DNA of 64,000 nucleotides from Moritella dasanensis ArB 0140 (GCF_000276805.1 NZ_AKXQ01000007.1:147314-211313), one strand, 5' to 3'; counted from the stretch's first letter, positions 9,365-18,070 are shown. The notes: generated from the letters alone by a model not told the origin. Program-made: numbers and translations.

Positions 9365-10285
9365 ATGAATAAGTTAGTTGTGTTAGGCAGCGTCAACGCT
9401 GATCATGTTTTACAAGTGGCTTCTTTCCCGCGTCCAGGCGAAACGTTACTCGGGCATAGCTATGCTGTGATCCCTGGCGGTAAAGGTGCGAATCAGGCTG
9501 TTGCCGCTGCACGTTTAGGTGCTGAAATTGCGTTTATCGCTTGTGTTGGTGATGACAGCTTTGGATCGAATATGATTATCGAATTTGACCGTGACGGTAT
9601 TAATACCCAAGCGGTCATGACGGAACAAGGTACGCCAACCGGTATCGCCATGATCCAAGTGGCAGCAACCGGTGAAAATAGCATTTGTATCTCGGCTGAA
9701 GCCAACGCTTGTTTAACCCCAGAGCGTCTAGCGCCACACCGTGAATTAATCACGCAAGCTGATACACTATTGATGCAATTAGAAACACCGATTGCAACTA
9801 TCACCCAAGCCGCTAGAATAGCTAAACAAGCGGGAACACGTGTAGTATTAAATCCTGCACCTGCACAGCCATTAACAGATGAATTATTATCGCTGGTTGA
9901 CTTGATCACCCCCAATGAGACCGAAGCGGAATTGTTGACGGCGATTAAAGTAACAGATATGGCATCGGCGCAAGTCGCTGCGGATGTATTGCATGCTAAA
10001 GGCATTAGCGAAGTGATGATCACGTTAGGCAGTCAAGGCGTATGGATCAGCAAGGCTGGCACGGGTAAACAAGTAAAAGGTTTCCGTGTTGAAGCTGTTG
10101 ATACCACCGCGGCAGGTGATACGTTTAATGGTGGACTGTTAGCTGGCCTGCAAGCTGGGTTAGCATTAGATGACGCGATTATTTTTGCCCATGCAGCCGC
10201 TGCAATTTCTGTTACCCGTGTTGGTGCGCAAACATCGATCCCAAGCAAAGCGGAAGTTACAGCGTTTTTAGCGTTACAAGATTAG
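9365..10285 (+). CDS. rbsK: Ribokinase RbsK
   Basis: Phosphorylates ribose at O-5 with ATP in the cytoplasm, feeding the pentose phosphate pathway. The PfkB fold is clear: GSVNADHV at the start, GGKGANQA (residues 38-45), ITPNETEAE in mid-protein, and DTTAAGDTFNGG, which holds the catalytic Asp and the anion hole. The 306-residue length is standard. It lies 148 bp after rbsB and just before rbsR, the same order as in E. coli. Confidence 0.96.
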   Translation: MNKLVVLGSVNADHVLQVASFPRPGETLLGHSYAVIPGGKGANQAVAAARLGAEIAFIACVGDDSFGSNMIIEFDRDGINTQAVMTEQGTPTGIAMIQVAATGENSICISAEANACLTPERLAPHRELITQADTLLMQLETPIATITQAARIAKQAGTRVVLNPAPAQPLTDELLSLVDLITPNETEAELLTAIKVTDMASAQVAADVLHAKGISEVMITLGSQGVWISKAGTGKQVKGFRVEAVDTTAAGDTFNGGLLAGLQAGLALDDAIIFAHAAAAISVTRVGAQTSIPSKAEVTAFLALQD

Positions 10286-10385
10286 CGTAAGGACTGGTAG
10301 CGAGTATTGCGCTGCCTTATTTACACAATTTTTTATTTAATAACCTTCTAATTTCTTTATACAAGATGATGGACAATATTAGCCA

Positions 10386-11390
10386 ATGGCAACAATTAAA
10401 GACGTAGCAAGACATGCGGGCGTATCCACGTCAACGGTGAGTCATGTATTAAACAATACACGCTATGTTAGTGAAGATGTGTCTGCGCGGGTAAAAACCG
10501 CGGTTGATGAGTTGCGTTATGCACCGTCGGCATTAGCACGTAGTCTTAAAGTCCAGAATACCAAAACCTTTGGTATGTTAGTCACCACCTCAACCAATCC
10601 CTTCTTTGGTGAAGTATTGAAAGGTGTTGAGCGCCGTTGCTATGAACATGGTTATACGCTTATTCTCTGTAATACCGAAGGTGATATAGCCCGTATGCAC
10701 GCCAACCTTGATACGTTGTTACAGAAGCGTGTCGATGGACTCATGTTGATGTGCAGTGAAGTTGAAAGCCAAGGTTTTAATCTGTTTGAACGTCATAAAC
10801 CAGTACCGACAGTGGTGATGGATTGGGGCCCAACTAATTTTTCGTGCGATAAGATCCAAGATAACTCCCATCGTGGTGGTTATATGGCTACTCAGCATTT
10901 GATTGCTAAAGGCCATACTGACATTGGCTGTATTACCGGTGTATTAGATAAGCTAACTGCACAGCAACGTTTTGCTGGTTTTACCCAAGCAATGGAAGAA
11001 GCGGGTTTGGCGATAAATCCGAACTGGGTGACCGCGGGTAACTTTGAATGTGAAGGTGGAGAAAAAGCCTTTGCTGAAATGGTTGCCAATGGTCCATTAC
11101 CAACAGCGCTCTTTGTCTGCAATGACATGATGGCGATGAGCGTGATTAATAGCGCCAGTAAGCTGGGTATCTCGGTACCGCAAGATCTGTCTATTATTGG
11201 TTACGATGACATTAAGTTGGCGAAATACATTACCCCGTCATTAACCACTATTCACCAGCCTAAACATCGTTTAGGGCAAAAAGCAGTGGATATGTTGCTC
11301 GAAAAAATTAACAACAAGTCTGAAATTAATCAGATCATCGAATTAGAGCCTACCTTGGTTGAGCGAGATAGCGTTAAAGCATTGAATTAG
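10386..11390 (+). CDS. rbsR: Ribose operon repressor RbsR (LacI family)
   Basis: A LacI/GalR repressor: MATIKDVARHAGVSTSTVSH is the helix-turn-helix, then the hinge helix SALARSLK and a periplasmic-binding-like sensor domain (FGMLVTTSTNPFFGEVL, FVCNDMMAMS, IIGYDDIKLAKY). It probably senses ribose and binds the 50-bp palindrome ahead of rbsD. The 334 residues match E. coli RbsR closely in size. It is the last gene of the operon, followed by a strong terminator, so it is autoregulated if the operator call is right. Confidence 0.93.
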   Translation: MATIKDVARHAGVSTSTVSHVLNNTRYVSEDVSARVKTAVDELRYAPSALARSLKVQNTKTFGMLVTTSTNPFFGEVLKGVERRCYEHGYTLILCNTEGDIARMHANLDTLLQKRVDGLMLMCSEVESQGFNLFERHKPVPTVVMDWGPTNFSCDKIQDNSHRGGYMATQHLIAKGHTDIGCITGVLDKLTAQQRFAGFTQAMEEAGLAINPNWVTAGNFECEGGEKAFAEMVANGPLPTALFVCNDMMAMSVINSASKLGISVPQDLSIIGYDDIKLAKYITPSLTTIHQPKHRLGQKAVDMLLEKINNKSEINQIIELEPTLVERDSVKALN

Positions 11391-11415
11391 TGCCTGTGAA
11401 TTACAGATCATAAAG

Positions 11416-11451
11416 AAAGCCTATTGAGATAAATACTCAGTAGGCTTTTTT
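11416..11451 (+). terminator. Rho-independent terminator of the ribose operon
   Basis: An 11-bp stem (11418-11428 with 11436-11446, one G-U), a 7-nt loop and a run of T. Confidence 0.92.
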
Positions 11452-11540
11452 GTGTCTGTAACAAAACAATGCATGACGACTCATCGCTGGTATTTAACAT
11501 GCTATGTATTGATTACATTTAGTGAACTTAAGGTGAGTTT

Positions 11541-11843
11541 ATGCAATTAAAGTATCTCGGATTAATGTGTGTCACGTTACTGTCTTTTTCGTCACTATCT
11601 TATGCCAAAGCTGAGGACTTCTTTCGTCTTAGCGGTGGAGGGTTATTGATTAGCGGTATTGAAATGCAATATGCAGAAGTGATGACATTGATCAGCAAAG
11701 AAAAATCGTCGGAGCAGATTGGACGTAATCATTATATTTTGAATGCGTCTGTTGGTGGTCAATTTGATGTGCAGTTCACATTTAAACACGGGAAATTAAC
11801 TGAGATTACGACGAAGCAGATGGGACGTGTAGACCAATATTAG
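11541..11843 (+). CDS. Small predicted periplasmic protein, unknown function
   Basis: A 100-residue protein with a clear signal peptide (MQLKYLGLMCVTLLSFSSLS, cleavage probably after SYA). The mature part of about 78 residues has LSGGGLLISGIEMQYAEVM, then YILNASVGGQFDVQFTFKHG, and looks like a small alpha+beta domain with no Cys. The start has AAGGTGAG about 5-10 nt upstream. It stands alone between the rbs terminator and the porin. No family recognised. Confidence 0.75.
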   Translation: MQLKYLGLMCVTLLSFSSLSYAKAEDFFRLSGGGLLISGIEMQYAEVMTLISKEKSSEQIGRNHYILNASVGGQFDVQFTFKHGKLTEITTKQMGRVDQY

Positions 11844-12139
11844 ACTCAACTTATGTTGTATTTACGTTATTAATTACAGTGAAATAGATTATTATATGGA
11901 ATTTGAAGTTGTTCGTAGAGTGTATTTGCTGCTTAAGTCTTATTCAGCTAACTAATACACTGACAGTGATCAAGGTAAAGTATCGTAATTACAGTAGAAT
12001 AAACTTACTATCTACAATTAAGTATGATAAAAATGTTTATGGTCCTCTGTGTGTATAAATTTGGCCTTAATCTGCGATTTAAACATATTGGGATATCAAC
12101 ATCAACATCATTATCAACTCAAGCAAAATGGAACTGTTC
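11844..12139. other. Porin upstream region
   Basis: About 296 AT-rich bases with no ORF. It should hold the porin promoter and possibly OmpR-type sites, but none could be assigned by eye. Confidence 0.35.
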
Positions 12140-13105
12140 ATGAACAACATAAATAAAGCATTATCTCTTACTCTGGCTGCAATCGTATCTATGCCTACAC
12201 TGGCTGCAAATATCAACACTGACGATTTTTCTTTTGGTGGTCGTGTAGAAGCAAGAGGCGCGCTTACTGATAGTGATTTCAATGATAAATCACGTGTTCG
12301 TTTCGGTGGTCAAGGTAAGCATGAAATTAATGAAGCTTTAACTGCTGTTGGTAAATTTGAATATGAATTTACACAAGAAAAAAAGGATGATGGTTCTAGT
12401 AATGGTGGTGATACTAGTGTTGCTAATAACCTTCGTTATGCATATGTTGGTGTTGAAACTGCGCACGGTACATTAACATACGGTACACAAGATAATGCTG
12501 TTACATATCTAACTAACTTTACCGATGTAGCTGAAGTTTACAGTGGTTACACAAACGAAGAATTTTCAGCAAGCGGTGACCGTTCTGAAGATACAGTGCT
12601 TTATAGCGTAGTTAAAGGTGATTTAACATTTAACGCTTCTGCTAACTTACAAGAGAATGCACAAGGCGGCGGTGCTATGGTTGCTTATAAATTGCTACCA
12701 AGTGTTGAAGTAAGTGCTGGTTATGCAGCAACAGAAACCGCTGTGGGCGATACAGATTCATCAGATGTATACATGCTTGGTGCTCGCTATACTAATGCTG
12801 GAGTTTTAGTTTCAGGTCTAGTACAAAAAGGTTCTGTAAACAATGAAGATTTCAATGCTGTTGATGCATTTGCATCTTATGGCTTTGGCGAAAATAAAGT
12901 AAGTGTTTCATATAACTATCTACAATTTGATGGCGACGATCAAGGTCAAGATGTTAACTTCGTAGCATTTGAATATGGCCGTTATATTGGTGATGTAGCT
13001 GCATACGCAGGCTATAAAATTGCATTAGGTTCAGATATTTCTGCTGATCGTAAGAATGACGTTAACGCAGACGAATTCATCGTTGGTGCTCGTTACTCTT
13101 TCTAA
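12140..13105 (+). CDS. General outer-membrane porin (Gram-negative porin family)
   Basis: A 16-stranded beta-barrel type porin of 321 residues. The signal peptide is MNNINKALSLTLAAIVSMPTLA; the mature protein begins ANINTDDFSFGGRVEARGAL. Features typical of OmpC/OmpU-like trimers are LRYAYVGVETAHGTLTYGTQ, the acidic loop after it (FTDVAEVYSGY, eyelet loop L3 region), and a terminal Phe in FIVGARYSF. GGA lies 7 nt before the ATG at 12140; the upstream in-frame ATG at 12128 lacks a site and would spoil the signal peptide. Confidence 0.9.
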   Translation: MNNINKALSLTLAAIVSMPTLAANINTDDFSFGGRVEARGALTDSDFNDKSRVRFGGQGKHEINEALTAVGKFEYEFTQEKKDDGSSNGGDTSVANNLRYAYVGVETAHGTLTYGTQDNAVTYLTNFTDVAEVYSGYTNEEFSASGDRSEDTVLYSVVKGDLTFNASANLQENAQGGGAMVAYKLLPSVEVSAGYAATETAVGDTDSSDVYMLGARYTNAGVLVSGLVQKGSVNNEDFNAVDAFASYGFGENKVSVSYNYLQFDGDDQGQDVNFVAFEYGRYIGDVAAYAGYKIALGSDISADRKNDVNADEFIVGARYSF

Positions 13106-13142
13106 TCTTAGCCAGTTAATATTATAGCTTAGTGAAGTTAGT

Positions 13143-13169
13143 AAAAGCCTCCTCGTTTGGAGGCTTTTT
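13143..13169 (+). terminator. Rho-independent terminator after the porin gene
   Basis: Stem 13146-13152 with 13159-13165, 6-nt loop, five T. Confidence 0.9.
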
Positions 13170-13201
13170 AGATCTTGGGTGTTGGTTAATCGATACAAAG
13201 C

Positions 13202-13239
13202 AAAAAGCCCATTGAATACGCGATTCAATGGGCTTTTTT
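13202..13239. terminator. Bidirectional terminator with AGCCCATTGAAT stem
   Basis: A perfect 12-bp stem (13206-13217 with 13223-13234) with loop ACGCG, A tract before and T tract after. It would end the minus-strand lipoprotein transcript and back up the porin terminator. The stem is identical to that of the tmRNA terminator at 13840-13869. Confidence 0.9.
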
Positions 13240-13253
13240 ATATTTGTGACAAC

Positions 13254-13556
13254 TTACATCCAGTAAGACTTTTGTTCTGGCATAAAGTCGCTCGTGTCCG
13301 ACATGTTTTTAATATCACCATCAACATTGCCTGTTTTTGGTTCTTCTAACACTTCGTCTTTAGTTTCTGTCTCTGTCTTTTGCTTATCGATATCCAGGTC
13401 ATCAACGCTAATTGGTTGTTCTGCTGTTGCATCTTCAATGCTGGCAGGTGCAAAAGATTGGATATTACTGCTTGGTTGGTTCATTGGCAGGTTGGCGTTG
13501 GTGCTACAACCTTGATTCAACAAGCAGATGAATATAATTAACGGTAAAAATCTCAT
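13254..13556 (-). CDS. Small lipoprotein, unknown function
   Basis: A 100-residue predicted lipoprotein: MRFLPLIIFICLLNQGCSTN has a lipobox (NQGC). The mature chain is rich in Asp, Glu, Lys, Ser and Thr, probably disordered, and ends EQKSYWM. The ATG at 13556 is preceded by TTAGGTG; a GTG two codons earlier is possible. It begins 19 bp after the stop of a second lipoprotein gene, so the two are probably one transcript. No family recognised. Confidence 0.65.
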   Translation of the reverse strand: MRFLPLIIFICLLNQGCSTNANLPMNQPSSNIQSFAPASIEDATAEQPISVDDLDIDKQKTETETKDEVLEEPKTGNVDGDIKNMSDTSDFMPEQKSYWM

Positions 13557-13575
13557 AAACACCTAATACTATCGT

Positions 13576-13776
13576 TTAGTCTACTTGGGTTTTTAGCAGC
13601 GTCATTACTGCCATGAATTCTGTAATGGCAAGGAGGCCATTCTTTTCTTGTTTTTTTTCTGCTTTCGGTGCGCCAAGTATCGATGGATCATCCGATTTTA
13701 ATTTATCGCCGACACCGCTACAAGCTTGAATCGATAGACAAATGAAAATTACTGGTATTATTTTGTTCATGCTCAT
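13576..13776 (-). CDS. Small lipoprotein, unknown function
   Basis: A 66-residue predicted lipoprotein from the ATG at 13776 (or 13770): MSMNKIIPVIFICLSIQACS has lipobox IQAC, followed by a Lys/Glu-rich linker (APKAEKKQEKNG) and an amphipathic tail (LLAITEFMAVMTLLKTQVD). AAAGGA about 11 nt upstream supports the start; extending the frame back to 13863 would run into the tmRNA terminator. It lies between tmRNA and the other lipoprotein gene, all on the minus strand. No family recognised. Confidence 0.6.
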   Translation of the reverse strand: MSMNKIIPVIFICLSIQACSGVGDKLKSDDPSILGAPKAEKKQEKNGLLAITEFMAVMTLLKTQVD

Positions 13777-13831
13777 ATCAATTCCATCCTTTAAAATCAA
13801 TGGTTTAAAATCCATTTCATCAAACTGCAGA

Positions 13832-13869
13832 TAAAGAAAAGCCCATTGAATCAAACCATTCAATGGGCT
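13832..13869 (-). terminator. Terminator of tmRNA
   Basis: Perfect 12-bp stem (13840-13851 with 13858-13869), 6-nt loop, then TTTTCTTT on the minus strand, 35 nt after the tmRNA 3' end. Confidence 0.85.
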
Positions 13870-13904
13870 GCGACACTTAGGAGGGTGCCGTTCTAACTTG
13901 CGTT

Positions 13905-14263
13905 TGGTGGAGTCGGGGGGAGTTGAACCCCCGTCCGAAAAACCTACATCCGCGGTACTACATGTTTAGTCATCTCTATTAATTTAACTTTTTATTAAGC
14001 CGAGTGACAGGCCGAACAAAAGCGTGCTCGATTGTGTTTAGTGCTTTCTCTACGAGCGAAGAGTCCACACGATCTTGATATTTAATGACCATACAATATT
14101 AGGGACCCTCAAGCAGGGTTCTAAATGATGGCTAGCGAGCCTAAGCTGCTAGAGTGTGGTTAGAGTCGTTTGCAACTATAACAGTGCGGCTTTTTACGAG
14201 GCCAACCGCCCCTCGACATGCACCTAGGGTTTCGTGAATCTCGTCGAATCCTAAATCGACCCC
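13905..14263 (-). ncRNA. ssrA: Transfer-messenger RNA (tmRNA, SsrA)
   Basis: Rescues ribosomes stalled on broken mRNAs together with SmpB. The 5' end GGGGUCG pairs with CGACUCC before ACCA at the 3' end to form the alanine-type acceptor stem; the T arm (GGGGGUUCAACUCCCCC) is obvious in the reverse complement. The resume codon is GCA at 14173-14171 and the tag reads ANDSNHTLAA, ending with a UAG stop (14143-14141). Length is 359 nt. smpB lies just upstream on the same strand. Confidence 0.97.
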
Positions 14264-14272
14264 AGAACTAAA

Positions 14273-14300
14273 ATTCTACGCCTTTAGTTTGGAATTGCAA
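14273..14300 (-). promoter_or_regulatory. Probable sigma-70 promoter of ssrA
   Basis: On the minus strand TTGCAA (14300-14295), a 16-bp spacer and TAGAAT (14278-14273), with 9 nt to the mature tmRNA 5' end. This suggests tmRNA is transcribed separately from smpB. Confidence 0.6.
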
Positions 14301-14304
14301 CAAA

Positions 14305-14784
14305 TTAACGAACTTTGTGCTTCATCATTCGTTCTTTGTCTATTTTCCATTCTCGATCTTTCACATCTGAACGTTTATCGTGCTCTTTTTTACCCTTAGC
14401 AAGGCCAATATTAACTTTCACCCAAGCCTGTTTCCAGTACATAGAGGTGGCGACAATCGTGTAACCTTGACGCTCAACCTTACTTGCTAGTACTTCTAAT
14501 TCACGTTTGTTTAATAACAACTTACGAATTCGAGTCGGGTTGCAAACTACGTGTGTCGATGCTGCGTCGAGTGGCATGATCTGCGCACCAGACATAAACG
14601 CTTCACCGTTTTTAATAAACACATAACTCTCGGTAATATTTACTTTACCTGCGCGTAATGATTTAACTTCCCAACCTTGGAGTTCTAATCCAGCTTCCAA
14701 GCGGTCTTCGATTTTATATTCGAAACTAGCGGTTTTATTTCTCGCTATGGTGTTTTCGCTGTTTTTTGGTTTGTTCTTAGCCAT
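14305..14784 (-). CDS. smpB: SsrA-binding protein SmpB
   Basis: Binds tmRNA and delivers it to the A site of stalled ribosomes. The 159-residue protein has an N-terminal basic stretch, the OB-fold motifs [20 protein letters not shown] and [13 protein letters not shown], and the basic C-terminal tail ([22 protein letters not shown], shortened here to its key Lys/Arg/Trp residues) that mimics mRNA in the channel. The tmRNA gene directly follows on the same strand. It is divergent from ratA. Confidence 0.97.
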   Translation of the reverse strand: MAKNKPKNSENTIARNKTASFEYKIEDRLEAGLELQGWEVKSLRAGKVNITESYVFIKNGEAFMSGAQIMPLDAASTHVVCNPTRIRKLLLNKRELEVLASKVERQGYTIVATSMYWKQAWVKVNIGLAKGKKEHDKRSDVKDREWKIDKERMMKHKVR

Positions 14785-15004
14785 AATTTATCTTTATGCA
14801 CCCATCATTGACGGAATTTAATGTTATAAATATTATAACAAAATCGCATTTTATCCTAGTACTTGTCTTGCTTTGCGCGGAATAACAAATGAATTTTAGC
14901 TAGATAAATGCTAAAGTTGCCTGCTTATTACTAATGGTAGAGTGATATTGAGCCTTTAGTAAACGATTTGATTTTTAGATTATAGTTTGAAGATAGGGAC
15001 ATGT

Positions 15005-15448
15005 ATGCCACGGATAACGCGCAGCGCACTGTTAATGTATAGCGCTGACCAAATGTTTAATTTAGTAAACGATGTTGATGCATACCCAAATTTCTTACCA
15101 GGTTGTACTGGTACACGTATTTTAGATGAGCATGATAACCAAATGACGGCAGCGGTTGATGTTGCCAAAGCCGGTATTAGCAAAACCTTTACCACCAGAA
15201 ATACCCTGATACCAGGACAACAAGTGAAAATGGATCTAGTAGATGGTCCATTTAAAAAATTGACCGGTGGTTGGACGTTTAAAGCATTAGATGCAACAGC
15301 GTGTAAAGTAACACTCGATTTAGAGTTTGTGTTTAGCAGTAAGTTAGTGGAAGTGGCGTTTGGCCGTATTTTCTCTGATTTAGTGAATAACATGGTGCAG
15401 TCTTTTACAGATCGTGCAAAAGAGGTTTATGGTGTCGACCAAAATTAA
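15005..15448 (+). CDS. ratA: RatA, START/COQ10-domain protein
   Basis: A 147-residue START-like domain protein (MPRITRSALLMYSADQMFNL, VNDVDAYPNFLPGC, LVDGPFKKLTGGWTF). E. coli RatA has been described as inhibiting 70S formation, and the family includes COQ10 lipid-binding proteins that help ubiquinone function, so the role is debated. The start at 15005 has GGGA 5 nt upstream; the upstream TTG at 14987 is less likely. Its end overlaps ratB by 20 bp. Confidence 0.9.
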   Translation: MPRITRSALLMYSADQMFNLVNDVDAYPNFLPGCTGTRILDEHDNQMTAAVDVAKAGISKTFTTRNTLIPGQQVKMDLVDGPFKKLTGGWTFKALDATACKVTLDLEFVFSSKLVEVAFGRIFSDLVNNMVQSFTDRAKEVYGVDQN

Positions 15449-15758
15449 TGTTGAAGTGATTTATGCATTACCGAAAGAACAAATTACCTTTAAGGTTAGC
15501 GTAGACCAAGGTGCGACAGCACAGCAAGTGATTGCAGCGTCTGGGATATTAATTAAATATCCAGAGATAGAATTTACGGTGAATAAAATTGGTATCTACA
15601 GCCGTTTAATCAAACTAGATACTGTAGTCGCAGACGGTGAGCGGGTTGAAATATACCGACCGTTAACTGCCGATCCAAAAGAAATGCGCAAGCGCAGAGC
15701 AGGAAAAGCCAAAGAAGAAGGGCGACTGCACGAAAAGACCGGTCAAAAAATAAAGTAA
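15429..15758 (+). CDS. ratB: RnfH/RatB family ubiquitin-like protein
   Basis: A 109-residue beta-grasp protein of the RnfH family: INVEVIYALPKEQITFKVSV, ATAQQVIAASGIL, IGIYSRLIKLDTVVADGERV and EIYRPLTADPKEMRKRRA are typical. The function is not established; it is nearly always coupled to ratA. The ATG at 15429 lies inside ratA, with GAGG just upstream, suggesting coupled translation. The C-terminus is strongly basic. Confidence 0.9.
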   Translation: MVSTKINVEVIYALPKEQITFKVSVDQGATAQQVIAASGILIKYPEIEFTVNKIGIYSRLIKLDTVVADGERVEIYRPLTADPKEMRKRRAGKAKEEGRLHEKTGQKIK

Positions 15759-15773
15759 TAACATTGGCATATT

Positions 15774-15808
15774 AAAAATCACAATCTCGTGCAGATTGTG
15801 ATTTTTTT
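15774..15808. terminator. Bidirectional terminator between ratB and bamE
   Basis: A 13-bp A/T-flanked stem (15774-15786 with 15794-15806) with a 7-nt loop, placed between convergent genes. Confidence 0.92.
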
Positions 15809-15873
15809 GCTTATACCTATCCTTCTAACTTATCAATTTAACTTACAAATCGCGCTTATCTAGCAACTTAACG

Positions 15874-16230
15874 CTATTGACCGAGCGGTGTTGAAAAGTC
15901 AGGGTTGAGTGGATAATCACCAACCACGGTTTTCAAGTTATCACCTGCAAACGTTAATACCAGCTGTTTACTGGTGACGACACCACGACCCGTTTTGAAG
16001 TGATATAAGTAATTCCACACATCATGATCGAATGAATCAACCAGCATTGGGCTACCAAGTACAAACGTGACTTGCTCTTTTGTCATATCAACACGTAATT
16101 TGTCTACTTGGTTATCCTCAACATAGTTACCCTGTGGGATATCAATTTTATAAACCAGTTTTTCTAGAATTGAGCAGCCCGATAAACTAAAGATAGCCAA
16201 GCCTGCAATAAGTAAGTGTTTTAAGCGCAT
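15874..16230 (-). CDS. bamE: Outer-membrane assembly lipoprotein BamE
   Basis: Lipoprotein subunit of the BAM complex that inserts beta-barrels into the outer membrane. MRLKHLLIAGLAIFSLSGCS is the signal with lipobox LSGC at residues 16-19. The mature SmpA/OmlA fold shows YKIDIPQGNYVEDNQVDKLR, MTKEQVTFVLGSPM and WNYLYHF, where BamD contacts and lipid-binding residues lie in E. coli. Starting at 16230 gives 118 residues and a proper signal; an in-frame ATG at 16254 adds eight residues, and neither start has a strong Shine-Dalgarno site. Confidence 0.94.
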   Translation of the reverse strand: MRLKHLLIAGLAIFSLSGCSILEKLVYKIDIPQGNYVEDNQVDKLRVDMTKEQVTFVLGSPMLVDSFDHDVWNYLYHFKTGRGVVTSKQLVLTFAGDNLKTVVGDYPLNPDFSTPLGQ

Positions 16231-16384
16231 AAGTATTTTGCTAATTAAGTCCATATAGAAAGGTAAATAATAACTCGGCTGGCGAGTGAAGTAAATCGGT
16301 GTATTTCACCGACTTACTTAACGATACGCTGATTAGAAGTTAAATGCAGAGATTAGTTCCCCGCATTATGTTGATTGTGCGAGG

Positions 16385-18046
16385 TTAAACTAACATTTCG
16401 GCCGCATTATTTAGGCTTGATGCGGTGATCTTATCACCACCCAGTAATCGGGCTAACTCTTCAATACGCATTTCCTGACTTAAGGCAATCATACAAGTTT
16501 CAGTGGTTTTACCGTCGGTAGTTTTACTCACATACATTTGTTGATGGCCTTTTGATGCCACTTGCGGTAAATGGGTGACACACATAACTTGGGTTTTATC
16601 ACCTAATTGACGTAATAGCTTGCCGACAATTGAGGCCGTTTGTCCTGAAATACCCACATCGACTTCATCAAAAATCAATGTAGGGGTTGAGATCTTCTGC
16701 GCAGTAATAACTTGGATAGCTAAGCTGATACGTGATAATTCACCACCCGATGCTACTTTACCCAGTGGCTGTAATGGTTGACCCGGGTTGGTTGAAACTA
16801 AAAAGTTAATATTGTCTAAACCTTGTGGGTTTGGCGCTTTTTGTCCATCGTTTTCAAGCGTGATCTCGAAACAACCATTTTCCATGCTCAGTTCATGCAT
16901 ACTGGCTGTGATCAGCTTATTTAACTGTTTAGCGTATTTTTGACGGCTAAGGGATAATTTTTCTGATTGTTGATGATACTTCACTTGTGATTCTTGCAAC
17001 TCTAGCTTGATGGTCTCAATGCGCTCATCATCACCAGCAATATTATCTAATTCAGATTTTAGCATGTGATGGTGGCTTGCCAGTTGAGCGGCGGGCACTT
17101 GGTGTTTACGCGCAAGTTCTAAGGCTTTACCTAAACGTTCATCGAGGTATTCAAATTGCTGCGGATCGCGCTCTAGATTATCCGTATAGCTGCGTAGTTC
17201 ATTACCGGCTTCTTCTACCAGCACTACGGCTTCTTGCAAGGTATCGGTGATGGATTTTAATTTCGGGTCCATGTCGAGCAAGTTTTCTAATCGATGGGTA
17301 ACGACTTGCAACATGCTGCAGATAGTGTTGTCTTCATTTTCATACAAAGTATCGGCACTGCTCATGCATTCTTCTACTAACTCAGTGCTGTTTGCGAGTA
17401 ATCTATGTTCAGCTTCAATTTGATTGTATTCACCATCTGCAAGGCCAAATTCATCGAGTTCTGATACTTGGTATTGTAATAGCTGCTGACGGGCAGCTCG
17501 CTGTTGCTGATTCTGTAATAGCTTCTTTTCTTCATTGGCAAGATTATGCCAAAAGCGATAACTATCCCGCACGTTGGTTTGTAATTTGGTATGGCTGGCA
17601 TAACCATCGAGGATCGCTAATTGAATTTCAGGCTTTAGCAAGGTTTGGTGGGCGTGTTGACCATGTACCTGAACCAAGAACTGAGACAGTGATTTAAGTT
17701 GTTGTAATGGTACTGGGATACCATTGATATAACCTTTAGATCGACCTTCTGCGGTGATAATACGACGCAGGATACATTCATCTTCATTATTCAATTCGTG
17801 CTCGACTAGCCACTTGTAGGCGAGAGAACTTGCTTCAACGGTAAAAATAGCGCTTATTTCGGCTTTCTTTTCACCGGGGCGCACAGTACTGGCATCTGCA
17901 CGAGAACCTAAAGCAAGGCCTAATGCGTCAATCGCAATTGATTTACCGGCACCGGTTTCACCCGTTACGGTAGTCATTCCCGACTTCAGTTCAAGTTCTA
18001 AAAATTTAACGATAGCAAAATTATGAATAGTGAGTTGCGTTAGCAT
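16385..18046 (-). CDS. recN: DNA repair protein RecN
   Basis: An SMC-like ATPase used in recombinational repair of double-strand breaks. The 553 residues equal the E. coli length. Walker A is GETGAGKS (29-36), a coiled-coil region fills about residues 150-360, and the C-terminal head has LASGGELSRISLAIQ-like signature (KVASGGELSRISLA) and Walker B TLIFDEVDVGISG. VTHLPQVAS follows. A LexA-type box lies 25 bp upstream, consistent with SOS induction. Confidence 0.96.
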   Translation of the reverse strand: MLTQLTIHNFAIVKFLELELKSGMTTVTGETGAGKSIAIDALGLALGSRADASTVRPGEKKAEISAIFTVEASSLAYKWLVEHELNNEDECILRRIITAEGRSKGYINGIPVPLQQLKSLSQFLVQVHGQHAHQTLLKPEIQLAILDGYASHTKLQTNVRDSYRFWHNLANEEKKLLQNQQQRAARQQLLQYQVSELDEFGLADGEYNQIEAEHRLLANSTELVEECMSSADTLYENEDNTICSMLQVVTHRLENLLDMDPKLKSITDTLQEAVVLVEEAGNELRSYTDNLERDPQQFEYLDERLGKALELARKHQVPAAQLASHHHMLKSELDNIAGDDERIETIKLELQESQVKYHQQSEKLSLSRQKYAKQLNKLITASMHELSMENGCFEITLENDGQKAPNPQGLDNINFLVSTNPGQPLQPLGKVASGGELSRISLAIQVITAQKISTPTLIFDEVDVGISGQTASIVGKLLRQLGDKTQVMCVTHLPQVASKGHQQMYVSKTTDGKTTETCMIALSQEMRIEELARLLGGDKITASSLNNAAEMLV

Positions 18047-18070
18047 GCGTATCCTGTTTATTTTATCAGG

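Noticed and set aside
9493..10023. 176-residue open frame antisense to rbsK
   Set aside because: It is a shadow of a strongly conserved gene; Ser/Ala/Thr-rich translation is typical of antisense frames here.
13776..13863. Longer start for the second lipoprotein (95 residues)
   Set aside because: It would place the tmRNA terminator in the coding sequence and put a non-signal stretch before the lipobox signal.
13905..14263. tmRNA 3' end as a site of integrated mobile DNA
   Set aside because: No integrase, no duplicated tmRNA 3' end and no change of gene order; only two small lipoprotein genes follow.
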